Positions 1 to 13,000 of a DNA stretch of 64,000 bases are shown here, in pieces. The stretch spans positions 82,455,592 through 82,519,591 of the forward strand of contig CM026387.1 of assembly GCA_014843695.1 (NCBI GenBank). The letters are read 5' to 3'. The DNA is from Archivesica marissinica. Lineage: Eukaryota; Mollusca; Bivalvia; Venerida; Vesicomyidae. The position numbers and the translations under genes were made by a program. Within the stretch, counting starts at the first letter, position 1, and every line of letters starts with the position of its first letter. The notes beneath the pieces are model-generated. The model worked only from the letters and a program-made list of their open reading frames with translations, made no database searches and was not told the DNA's origin.

Positions 1-555
1 CGAGACTTTTGCAAGCAATCAACATATGTTCAATTGTTTCTCTCTGCTTGCATACTGCACATTCTGGAGTTGTAGACATATTCCATCTAAATAGGTTTTC
101 CATAGTAGCAATACTTATGTTAATAGTCTTATATTTGAATTGTTTGATCCTGTTATCAACTATTATATCTAGATAAAAGACATTCCACTTTATGTTACAA
201 TTTAATGTGATTCCCAATATCTATATATAGATATATATAGATATATAATATATATATATATATATATGGCTTTTCGAACTTCTTTTGTACTATGATTTTA
301 TAGAATTTGCCATTATAGCATACTTCAGTGTTGATATTTAATTGAAGATTTGCTTTGACAAATGTATGAACCGAGTCATTAGTTTTTAATGTATTTTCCC
401 AAGAACATGGTATCCATTTCATTATGATATGTACTTCTGAAATCCAATTAGTTTTATTACTTAGTTTGTTCAAAATCACATGCTCTTTAATGTAGCCACC
501 TTTATCAATCAAGTCGTTAATAAATAATATATTTGAATCACTCCAACTATTGAAC
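1..555 (-). mobile_element. L1-like LINE ORF2 remnant, C-terminal part
   Basis: The minus strand encodes ILFINDLIDKGGYIKEHVIL and NWISEVHIIMKWIPCSW, then after frame loss ENLFRWNMSTTPECAVCK and ETIEHMLIACKSL. These match the post-RT segment and the CxxC...H...C zinc-binding C-terminus common to L1-type ORF2 proteins. Broken by stops and a TA microsatellite (about 218-268). Runs off the window edge. Confidence 0.7.
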
Positions 556-564
556 AATTGGTCC

Positions 565-650
565 CCCTCGTGATCGAGTGGTTAAGGTCGCTGACTTGTA
601 TACCACTGTAACCTATCATCACTGATGGTCACGGGTTCTTCATAAGATAG
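565..650 (+). mobile_element. tRNA-like SINE head (family D, truncated)
   Basis: CGAGTGGTTAAGGTCGCTGA (A box) and GGTCACGGGTTC (B box) match the head of the full copy at 58,899-59,157. Only the tRNA-like part is present. Confidence 0.6.
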
Positions 651-1000
651 TTTACCTTCGCAAAATAGGCATCGTTATCGCTTAATTTGTTTTCTAACGT
701 GATGTTCACTTCTTTTCTCATTTGTCTAGATTTTGCAAGACCCAAAACATATGTATTGTTTTCCACCTTGTTGGGGATATTGTCTAGATCTTAGTTGAGC
801 GCATTTAGCTTTGTTGCTGTATATATCTTCTATTAGTTTTTCTACATTTTCTATTTCGGAGATAATATTGTCATTTTCATAAATGTTTAAACTATGCAAG
901 TTAGTTAGTTTTGTGTCTTCAAATTCATCAAGTAATTTATTTCATTGCTTTGATTTACGTTTCGCAAATTTGATAATTTGTCTTTAAAAATATAATTGTA
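651..1000 (-). mobile_element. L1-like LINE ORF2 remnant, pre-RT part
   Basis: Minus-strand pieces IENVEKLIEDIYSNKAKCAQ, LRSR, VENNTYVLGLAKSRQMRKEV and ENKLSDNDAYF resemble the segment between endonuclease and RT of L1-like ORF2 (RSRxxWxExGEKxTKYFxxLEK). Frames change several times. It is probably the same insertion as 1-555, with the RT core deleted where the SINE head now lies. Confidence 0.5.
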
Positions 1001-1609
1001 CCCAATACCAGACGATATGATAGAGATGGATTGCACGATTGAAAAATATTGATACATAAAACACATAAAAATGTATACCAAGTACTTTGAGATAAGCCTA
1101 ATCTGTTACCGCTTTCCATATTTACAGTTGTTTAGCATACTATCCGTATTGATTGACTACTGTATGTTAAAACACACTACATTGTATAATGTAGTTATAA
1201 TCAAAAGTAGTATTCATAACGATGGTACCCATAATCAGATGATATGATATAGGTGATATGATAAAGGTAGCTAAAGGTGAGTGTACATAAAGCCCACACA
1301 ATGCACAACAATGGATTTGATAGAAGGCTAGTCTGTTAGTGGCAGTTGTTTTGAAGTAAACCGTTACAGTATAATATACATACATATTGACTACCGTATG
1401 TTGAAACATAATATATAACATAATGTAGACATATCGTTCTATCTGAATGTAGTAGAAGCGTATATAGCATGAAATATCCATGCATGATTTGTATTGTTCA
1501 TTTATTTTAAAACATCAATACATACATATTTATACAAGTTTATTTTAATCACATCATGATACGTGTATTTCTATTGTGAAAACTGTTTCCAACCGTTGTT
1601 TAGAATACT

Positions 1610-2560
1610 GACTTTATTGCCACGTTTAAATTAGAACGCCGACTCAGACAAGGCTGTCCTATATCAGCTTGTTTATTTATACTAGTTGCAGAAATAATGG
1701 CATTACATATCAGATCTTCGGAAGCGATATTGATTTAGAAACTGCAAGTAAATCATTAAGAATTTCACAATTAGCCAACGACACAGCACCTTTTCATGGT
1801 AAAGAGCAAGACATACATGTAGCTATATGCGAAATGTTTCGGGACTAAAACTAAATACAAATAAAAGGAGGTGTGTGGATCAGTAAACTGAAAAACAGTA
1901 CAAAACAAATAGGCGGAATAAAGTGGTCCCAGGCCCCTATAAAAGCTTTAGCAATTCATTTTGGCAATATAAATGCGAAATGCTCAGACCTTAATTAGCA
2001 GGAAAAAATAAATGCATGCAAAAAGGTAATTGCTAATTGCAATAAGAGAAAGTTTTTTATTTATTTGGTAAATTACAAATTATTAAAACAGTGTTAATTT
2101 CAAAGTTCACATATGTAATTCATTCCATAATAGTCTCTAAGAATATAATTCAGGAAATAAATAAATTAATCTTTATTTTTTTATGGAACGGCAAAGAGGA
2201 AGGTGGAATTGAGATGATAGATGTAGAATCTTATATCGTTTGAATGAAAATGAAATGGATAAAAAGCATATTGACCAAAACCCAAGCCAATTGATATTGA
2301 TATTTTATGAATATCGACACTATCAAGAGAATTAAAACAGAACTGTTACTCGAGTTTTATACACAAATCTTCTTGGATTGTGGATCGCAATGCATAATAA
2401 ATCGCAGCGAAAGCTTAACACATTTTACCAAATTAGACATTAGAAATAATATGTGGCAACACATTCATAAAACGTAAAACGAAATACATATTTTTGAAGT
2501 CTTTGAAAAGTTTTCAATTTGGATCAGTGCATGATAATTTAGATATGAGAGTTCCAATAC
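1610..2560 (+). mobile_element. L1-like LINE RT remnant
   Basis: Plus-strand pieces RLRQGCPISACLFILVAEIM and ALHIRS (RT motif B region), then FLWNGKEE, GGIEMIDVESYIV and MKMKWIKSILT (thumb region) in shifting frames with many stops. Clearly an old L1-type ORF2, opposite in orientation to the fragment at 1-1,000. Confidence 0.65.
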
Positions 2561-2764
2561 AAAATGATAACTGACAGATTAACTGCCAACATGATACATA
2601 CGAGATCAAATTGTGAATATACAAGAAAATAAGAATCACAACGATGTCAGAGTCCATTGTGTTATTGATATTGCTTGTTGGTTGTTTATTCTCTCACAAA
2701 CATCTAATGCCACACAATGACTTCTCAGATTGCAGTGGTGTAGGAAAACTTCAGATACTGTGTT

Positions 2765-3755
2765 AGACCGCATGATATCTAGTTAGTCCGCATGATATAT
2801 AGTTAGTCACGCCTGATATCTAGTTAGTCAGGGCTGATATGTATCTAGTCATGTCTGATATATAGTTAGTCTGCATGATATCTAGTTAGTCTGCATGCTA
2901 TCTAATTAGTCAGGGCTGATATGTATCTAGTCACCTCTGATATATAGTTAGTCACTCCTGATATCTAGTTAGTCAGGGCTGATATGTATCTAGTCATGTC
3001 TGATATATAGTTAGTCACTCCTAATATCTAGTTAGTCAGGGCTGATATGTATCTAGTCATGTCTGATATATAGTTAGTCTGCATGATATCTAATTAGTCA
3101 GGGCTGATATGTATCTAGATATGTCTGATATATAGTTAGTCATGTCTGATATATAGTTAGTCATGTCTGATATATAGTTAGTCCGCATGATATATAGTTA
3201 GTCATGCCTGATATCTAGTTAGTCAGGGCTGATATGTATCTAGTCATGTCTGATATATAGTTAGTCTGCATGATATCTAATTAGTCAGGGCTGATATGTA
3301 TCTAGATATGTCTGATATATAGTTAGTCATGTCTGATATATAGTTAGTCATGTCTGATATATAGTTAGTCCGCATGATATATAGTTAGTCATGCCTGATA
3401 TCTAGTTAGTCAGGGCTGATATGTATCTAGTCATGTCTGATATATAGTTAGTCTGCATGATATCTAATTAGTCAGGGCTGATATGTATCTAGATATGTCT
3501 GATATATAGTTAGTCATGTCTGATATATAGTTAGTCCGCATGATATATAGTTAGTCACGCCTGATATCTAGTTAGTCAGGGCTGATATGTATCTAGTCAC
3601 GTCTGATATATAGTTAGTCTGCATGATATCTAGTTAGTCCGCATTATATCTAGTTAGTCTGCATGATATCTAATTAGTCAGGGCTGATATGTATCTAGTC
3701 ACGCCTGATATCTAGTTAGTCAGGGCTGATATATAGTTAGTCAGGGCTGCTATCT
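2765..3755. repeat. Minisatellite, 20-21 bp units
   Basis: About 990 bp of units such as GATATCTAGTTAGTCAGGGCT, GATATGTATCTAGTCATGTC and GATATATAGTTAGTCTGCAT, arranged in recurring multi-unit blocks (for example 3,063-3,240 resembles 3,245-3,420). Lies 3' of the last exon found, so probably in the final hexokinase intron. Confidence 0.9.
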
Positions 3756-3905
3756 TGTTAGAACACTTCTATGCACAGGAGTTTTATTTGAAACTAGCGG
3801 TTGGCTTTTAAAGAATTGATCATTGAATTTAAAGCAGGAGTCTGAGGTTAGGTATTGGATTGTATGTTGTTATATGAACATATCCTTGCGCTACACGGAA
3901 CATAC

Positions 3906-4043
3906 CAACCTTTGTATCTGGCTTCCACTTTGTAACTATATCCATCATATGCTGATGATATTTAGGATGATGTTCATACAGGGAACCATCAATAGCAATC
4001 GTCACTTCCGGCAGGTTTATGTGATTGAGAAGAACAACCATTG
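3906..4043 (-). CDS. HK: Hexokinase exon 10 of those found ([12 protein letters not shown])
   Basis: 138 bp, acceptor TTTTCAG, donor GTATGT, phase 1 in and phase 1 out. It encodes [20 protein letters not shown], then [15 protein letters not shown] and KPDTKV, matching VTVGVDGTLYKLHPHF, the adenosine-binding region. One more exon with the DGSG/GAA segment is needed; I did not find it between here and position 1. Confidence 0.9.
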
Positions 4044-7000
4044 CTGAAAATAACACCGTAATTGCATATTTAATAGACTAAAAGTGCTGTTTTGAACAAA
4101 TGCATTTCTCCAAGGGCTATTTAGGGTTGTCAGCGAAATTATTGATCTACTTATGAATGGTTGGTATTGATTCTGTAACATTATCGTATTTATCGTTATT
4201 ATGTTTGGTTTGCATGATATATGTAGTTTGCATAATGATTGTTAGGGGCCATTACACATAGGGGCCTCACTATTGAAACAATTACCATATTGTTCTGGAA
4301 AACAGGAAGAGAAACGTACACATATTCAGGATTTACCTGAATAAATGCTAATATTCTATCCTTCCAGACACCCATCATATATTAATTTTGATTTACAGGG
4401 TCCATTCTAGGTCAGAATGTTTGGGAGAAGTGAGAAAGCGCGTGATCACTTTCTTAAATGGTGTTCTTTGATATATTTCTGCAAAATAGGGTTCAAGTGC
4501 ACAGTACAACCATTAAATACAACATTTGAATAGAAGGAGTGCTTTATAATGGGCCAGTGTATCTTACTAAACAAATTTTGTTTGAAAATCATAAAAACCA
4601 AAAAATATTTTTTTAATTTCGCCCACATCGCCCTCTAGAATGATCCCTGATTTACCTAAGTAATATATGCAATATATCATTATGTATCTTTTCTTGCGGC
4701 TTGCTTCCAATTTGTTCTACAACATCTGCTTTAATAAACTTAAATCTCACCCAATTCTATATGTTCTGTATTATTATGTAGTGGAACATTAAGAGGATAT
4801 TTGTTTGTTTCAGTGAATGATCGAATTATATTTCACCAAATGAACATAGAAAGCATAATTATCACGAGTGATACTAATAGCTTTGTATGTTCATGATTCA
4901 AATATTATTCGATCACTTAAACAAACACATTTTCTTTTTATTCTTAAATGCGCTAAATGGAGCTATAACGTCGTGCTTAGACGACCATACATGACGTCAA
5001 ACATGCGTCATACATGACGTCACTGACAGCTTGCGATCTAAAGCATTCGCTTTGAAAATAGTTCAATGTGCAGCAACTAGGCAGCACACGTACAAAGCTG
5101 TGAGAAATAAAATGTGTTAATCCACTGCTGTCAACCAGTGAAATCACACACTTTATTTCAATGATAAATTTCTATATTTCATTGGAAATCATAAAATAAT
5201 AATTATTATTTTAATTCGGTTATATTGATACAATTGTTTTAATTTTTATACAATCGCTAATCATGTATTTTGTAAATAATATGGAACGTACTTATCATAA
5301 TTAACATAAAACAATCTTTTCTAACAAAATAAACTAAATTTTCAATGAACATCCTATTATCCAAGTGTTACACGATTCAAAAGGACATATCATAATAAAT
5401 TAATATGAACTAGGGCACTGCCTCAAAAGGCAATCGAGCATCAACAGATACTCTTAAACATAATACAAATGTAATATAAACTCTCTAAGTGTGTATCTTC
5501 GGTATTGAACAAATGCTGGACAAATGTAGGGTGGGCACATATCGACTGCACCCCCAATTCACTAGTGCTTTACTAGTTATTTCACGATTAGGAATGGGTC
5601 TCCGTCTGTATCATTACACCATCATCCAAAATATGGGAAACCAGTATCGACGATAAATAAAACGCAAATCACAAATACATTTGAACAGATTACAATGCTA
5701 CCGTTTCCAGTACACCAAGGTATGCGTTCAAACAGGACCTTGTTCAAACCAGACCAGTCAGAGAGGACATATTCACTGTTCAAACCATACCAGTCAGATA
5801 GGACATATTCACTGTTCAAACCAGACCAGTCAGATAGGACATATTCACTGTTCAAACCAGGTAGTGGTTTCGTTGACATTAATTCAAATAGTAGTGTATC
5901 AGTTCTGCGCTCAAAACCAATAAACTACCATACACATTAATAGAAGAAACACTGTTAATAAACAAGGTAGGTATGTCTATTATTAAATAACCAATTATTA
6001 TATTAGATTGGTGTTTTGTGATACAATGATTAAGTATAATCCTGTTTTTAAATTTGTTTTTATCAACAAAGCTTCAAGTTTCGATTAATTTATTTCATGT
6101 AACGAGGAAAATATGAGGCCTATAACAACAAATCACGACATAACGAGACAACTTGTAACCTACTTGTACAAACATGATATACAGATAAATAATGTTCTAT
6201 AATTAATTATATAATAACTAAAATTTATTGCATGCACAATTTTCTTCATGAGGGTAACTCTGAATTTCTATTTGTTTTACTTAATATCCAGAGAATAAAT
6301 AACAACAATTTCTGCATTAATACCGCATTCTCTCAATATGTAAGTTATCATCTAACTTTAAGTATGATTTCCTTGATAAACATACATAATTCTCTAAACT
6401 CAGGAACACTTTCAACATTCATATTCGTAACATAATCTAAGCTGTATATATTTGGATTTGTAAGGTACTTAGGATGTTTTAAAGTTTATTAGGCATATTG
6501 GTTCATCGTCCACACAACATGTATGACGGAACAGTACATAACACGCGAAATCATAAGCTGCTTACGGAAATTATGATTTTTTTTGATATGCAGACTATAT
6601 GGAATGTGGTGCACGTTTACGCAAAAATCTTGGAATCGATCCCTATAAAGCATAACAAGTTAACATACAATCAGATACAATGTTCTTATTTTTACGTAAA
6701 TAACTAACTTGACCAGGTGATATAGGTATTTCCTAATTAGAACATATTTATTAGAGGTTATTCTTACCCATAGAATTCATGCAGTAGAGGTTATCCATTA
6801 CTTTTGACTATATTTAGTAGAGGCATGTCTTTCGATGTTTTATGTACTTGTGACAAATTTGATGGCTTGAAATATTCTGAATAAATTATGATTAATTGAA
6901 TAACATTGTTGGAATTGTGATCCACGATACCAGTCGACTCATCGAAAAAACTGTATATGTTAATGTTCGTGGTATACCTTGTTATATAACGTTACCTGTT

Positions 7001-10000
7001 GCTACGATATATGCTCCTCGTGTTGAAACTAGAGCACAAACCTCTCGTGTAAGCGCTATGTCTTCGTCAGAGCAGCCTGGTAAATCCATCTCATTGAGAA
7101 CAGCTAGTGTATTTGTGTTGTTATTACCAGTGTCCCTACAACAACAAATCCTCAACTTATTATCATCTTCATCATTATTGTTATCAACATGATAATTGTA
7201 ATGGCAGTATATAGTAAGGTGTTTGTTTATTATAGTGGCACACCCCTATTGAAAGGACAACCCATTACTGACGTATGAGACACTTTTTTCTTAGAATATC
7301 AGTTCTTCCCGAATCCTTGCTTGTAGGCCAGGCGCCATGCTGGTAGGCAACTAATATTTAACTATATGGCGGCTCACTAACCGGCCATATCAGAACGAAC
7401 CCCTAACGAGGTTCGAACATTCGACCTCCCGCTCAGTATGCGGACGCCTTAACCACTAGACCACAGAGACGGTTTACTAGTCACAATTGGCATTAACTTA
7501 AATAAAACAACAATTGTTAACTATATAAAATACTTGTTTTGTTATAAATAAAGGAATACTGTCGATCCTGGTATCTTAATAATAGATAATAGACGATCTG
7601 TGTCAATGATCAAGGAAGGAAATGATATCGTTGGCATTCGATTTTTCAAATGGCGATTTTGGAATCCAATGTGGACAACCGTTCATGAACTTGCTGCAGT
7701 GATCTGGACGAATCTCGACACGTAATCATTTATAACATGCTGCAGTGATCTGGACGAATCTCGACACGTAATCATTTATAACTTGCTGCAGTGATCTGGA
7801 CGAATCTCGACACGTAATCATTTATAACATGCTGCAGTGATCTGGACGAATCTCGACACTTAATCATTTACAACATGCTGCAGTGATCTGGACGAATCTC
7901 GACACGTAATCATTTACAACATGCTGCAGTGATCTGGACGAATCTCGACACGTAATCATTTATAACTTGCTGCAGTGATCTGGACGAATCTCGACACGTA
8001 ATCATTTACAACATGCTGCAGTGAACAGGACGAATCTCGACACGTAATCATTTATAACATGCACGAACCATTTGATACATCGGCAGTAAATATTGCGAAC
8101 ATCATCGTGTACCAATGAATCTCGACACATAATCATTTATAACATGCACCATTTGATACATCGGCAGTGAATATTGCGAACATCAGCTTGTACCAATGAA
8201 TCTCGACACGTAATCATTTATAACATGCACCATTTGATACATCGGCAGTGAATATTGCGAACATCATCTTGTACCAATGAATCTCGACACTTAATCATTT
8301 ACAACATGCACCATTTGATACATCGGCAGTAATTATTGCAAACATCATCTTGTACCAATGTTTCCTATACTTCATTTGAGACAATATAAGGGCACCCCGC
8401 CTCTACTGTCTTAATACCAAAGATATAGTTAAACGAGACTGACAGTGTATTAGAGACATTCCATACTATAAAGTAGCGACTGACGTGGCTCCGTATTTCT
8501 TGGCCCTCCGTGATCGTATATTGGGGGAAAATCCAAGCAAAAAGTATTGTAGAATATACCGTTTAATTAGTTATTCATTATATAATGAATCGGCCTGCAC
8601 ACATGAATTAACCAGTCAACGAGACATGGTGTCCCGATAGATAATAACCAACTATGCATCCGTGTTTCTACAAACCAGTGGGCTCTTTTATATTACAACA
8701 TGGTATTCAAGTATTAATCACGCCAGCATGTGCCTGACCAGGACGCCTGGTATATGCATATCAGCAGTATATTCTTAATGTCAATTATATAGCATTGTAC
8801 TATATGTATCTGTATTTGGAAACCTACCTAATAAATACATATAAAGTACAACACGCGTATAATAAATGTTAACCTCATCGACGAGAATTTAGTCCAATCG
8901 GATCATGGAATATAAATCCATACTCCATGATACTATGTAACAATAGAAATCATAACTCTTAAATGTATCAATTAAGGAAATCAAAATATATGTATACGGT
9001 CGTATGGACACAGGTGACTATTCAGATATGGTGGTTTATTACCACGCAATCTAAGGTTTTGCTTTGATGACTCCTAACTTGAAATTGTTGGTAGATTTTG
9101 CTACTTGGGTATTGTATTTTCGACGGGCGGCTCATTTAGCGATGCACAAAACATTGTCGTGTCAAGCTTTAAAAGCAATGTTTAAACTGGAAATATCTTT
9201 ACAGATTTGAAAACATTTCTGATTAACAAACGTTGGAACTGTTTGATAAGCTAGTAATACCAATTTTAAATTACTCGTGTGAAGTTGGGTGATTACTGTT
9301 GTTGATAGGGAATTGTGTAGAATAGATTACAAAACGCAAAGATATTACAACATTATTAAATACTGGTTAAAAGTACTTAACGGCGATGACAGAAATTAAA
9401 CCAAGATTATATATTCTGTATTATTGAGAGATATAAATACACAGCCTTGGAGGAAAAGGTGGGCGTTATTTGTCAGGGATATGTTATGTAATTTATAAAT
9501 GTTATGTTTTATTATTGTATGGGAAACACAGGGAGTAGGTGGTAATAAGACATTTTAGGTACTGTAAGGCAGAGACATATGGATACTTTCATGCAGAACT
9601 GAGAATTTCGTATTAGAGAATCGACTAGAGCATCGTTTTAAGTAAAGCCCATGGCGTTGGCTTTTTAACCATATTTTGATCTCATTAATATTGAACATTA
9701 CAGAATTGCTCTAACTAAATCAAGAGTTTCTTCTCATCGCCTTATTCTTACTGATTTACAAATAACCTATTTAAACCATATTTCCTAAATAGATGCAACA
9801 TGTTTAAAACAGTTGAACTGTTAAAATCAGAAAACAGAAATGTTTTAAGGAATTTAGCAATTTTGGTATTTAAAGGATTTGAGTTAAAGAGAGATGTCAT
9901 TTTTGAGGATACCTTATAAATACATGTATTTATGTTATTGTTTTCATTTGTAAATTCCTGTTAAATAAAAGCCTACATTTTATATTGCATATGTGAAATT

Positions 10001-13000
10001 TAGCAAATATCTGTACATATGTATTATTTATGAAATGCTGTACCTGTAGGATGACATGTGCTGTGAATATGAACAACGTACTACGACGGTATCATAAGGT
10101 ATACAATAAGATACTATTAACACACTAGCTGTTTCCAATGTAGCATACAATTACTATAATACTGACTTGGTTCGGTATTCACATTCTAAGTTATACGTAA
10201 ATGTAATTCCAGCATTCTTGAAATAAAAACTATATTTTTCGGTTAACTTTATAAATGTCAAAGTCCATAGTAGTATTATTAAATTGTACATGTTTAGCTA
10301 TTAAGACCACCGCCAAAATACACTGTACTAGTATACCATATCTGATCAAGGGTCATTTTTGACCTACTTCAAATGTTATATTGTGTTTTGTATTTGATGA
10401 AATAAAAATCCTCTATGTTACAATATATGCATACAGTGTCACGAAGTAAGCATATATATAAATAAATGTTTATTAACGTCTCATTTTGTACAAGCATGCA
10501 CAACATATTGAAACAGTAATATTAAAACAATGTACAAAACCACTCATGTTTGAGTTATAATAAACAATCTAGGATATAATATAACAACATCTAAAAACAT
10601 TATATAATAAAGATTTATAAAAAAGTAAAACTATACATCACATGTTAAAATGTTGCATTTACATAATTATATGTATACACATTTTAAATCAGATTAACAT
10701 TAATAGTAGTATATGGCTGTTTGATTTCTATATACATGATTAAGGTTTTATTTAAAATATTACATCTTTCCATTAAAATGCTATTGCAGGTTTTGGCACA
10801 TACTATAGCAATATCTGTATCAGACATTAAATAAGCAAACTGTTTAGAGAAACTAAGAGTGTTGTATCATACAAACAATGTAGATGTGCTCTATTTGTGT
10901 ATTAGCTATACATAAGTTGGGAACATGTGTTCGAAAGAAAATTCGGATACTCCTCCAAGTATCTGTTTTAAAGAGTGTGGATGTAAATAATATACTATTA
11001 ACATTATCTACCAAGTACAATATTAAATTACATAGGTTCTGATGTGTCTATATACTTTAATTGTAAGGTTGATTTTATTTTAAAGTTTTACTTCTTTTGG
11101 TTAACTATTTACAGGTGCTTCTATGATACGTTCAAAATCCGTGATGTGTATTGTCAACTCAAATAATAACATAGTGTGACTACTAACCGACATAAATCTA
11201 TCTGAAAAAAGGGTATGTCATTGGTAAATTAATCTGCTTAAAACAGGGAAATTAAATAGAATGATGATGAATTAGAGCAGAATGAGCAGCACACAGAAGC
11301 CGCTATGTCAGTAATCTCGGTTCACTCTTCACAACGTCCACATACTTTTCTAATTTGGACGTCTAATGACTAATATATAGCATATTGGAATATTGTAAAA
11401 TGGCAGAACATGGGGGTGGATATTTGCCTTCATGTTTGCGATGTCATTTACCTAATTGTTTTTATTACTTGATATCTAAATGTCTAGAGCTATATAGCAG
11501 CAAACAAAGCGTTTTGATACCTAGTGGAAGTCGTGATAGCGCAGTGGATGCGCGTTCAATTCAGGTGCGAAAGGTCCGGAGTTCGAGCCCCACTGGAGCC
11601 GTTACGATTGTGCCCTTAGGCAAGGCATTTAAATTCAACGTTGCCTCTTCTCTCTCCCTCGTGGCGATGGATTCCATCAGAAATGAGGTCTCGAGAGTGA
11701 TTTATATAAGTTGAAATAACTTGTTTCGCAATCGAGCTAAAATAAATTTGTATAAACTAGTGGAGCCCCCAATTTGCACGAAATGTTTATTATTGTTATA
11801 TATAAATAGTAATGTATTATATAAATACATTAAACTGTTTCTATATATGGCCAAATGTTTACCATGTAATATATATATATTTGTTTTATGCATAATCGTC
11901 TGCTATTATTTTCGCGCCTAAACTTATCAATCTCGCTTCGCGCGGGAAATGACTTAAGATGTTAGGCCTAATCTCAGTTTATCAAGGCCGTGGTTGCAGG
12001 TGTCCAGTTATGTAATACAAAGGCACCGAACTGGTTTGATGGTGTAATATTAGATAACAAGGCCGTGGTTGCAGGTGTCCAGTTATGTAATGTAATACAA
12101 AGGCACCGAACTGGTTTGATGGTGTAATATTAGATAACATAACAGATGTTTAGGAATTGTTATATCATATATACACTGATTCAATCATGTATATAAGAAA
12201 TGGATTTTATTAACATAGATCAGACACACTAGAGCCTAACTCCAGGAGCGAGAAAGGTCGTGATCTCAATCTAGTATATAGAACATATAAACTGTATTTA
12301 TGAAACTTAGATATTATGGACATTATAAGAAATATAACTTATAAAGATTTGTCGAATAATTAAATTGTTCAGCCATATAAGAAACAGAGAGTTTCGGCGA
12401 ACCATACCAGGTGATTAAAAGTTAATCTAATCAGAAACAGTGATTAGATTATAGTGATATTGAGTAATGACGGATTAGAAAGATTGGATGTTAAATATAC
12501 TGTGTAAGCGCATAGTCGGCTCACACAACTGGATTGTTAAATAAGCTTTTAATGATACGATGTATATATATATAGATCACTGATTATATATATATGGATA
12601 TTTCTGATGCCAATTTAAACAAGATATTATATAGAAGAAATGTAATACTGTGTTGAGTTATCATTAATACGTATAATAACGAAGAAACCCCCTAGACAAC
12701 TCCAGCGAGTCTACATAGGATAGACCCTGGTAAGAGCCGTAGCAACCGAGACATATTATTACTAGAAGAAAAAGGAGAGTTTGCGACAATTGGGACGCTC
12801 GTCCGGGATTGGAAATAAAGAAGAGGTGACATATCGTGACATATTGTGAAGGACACTAGAATTTATATATGGAATATTGTGAAGGACACTAGGATTTATA
12901 CATGAAGAATACAAGGGAATATTAATTAACGTGGGAAAACAGAAGTGCATGCGAGACAGTGTTAGAATTTGGAAATAAGTGAAAGACGTCAACAAATTAT

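Noticed and set aside
3823..4047. Plus-strand frame of 74 codons
   Set aside because: Opposite strand of a phase-matched hexokinase exon.
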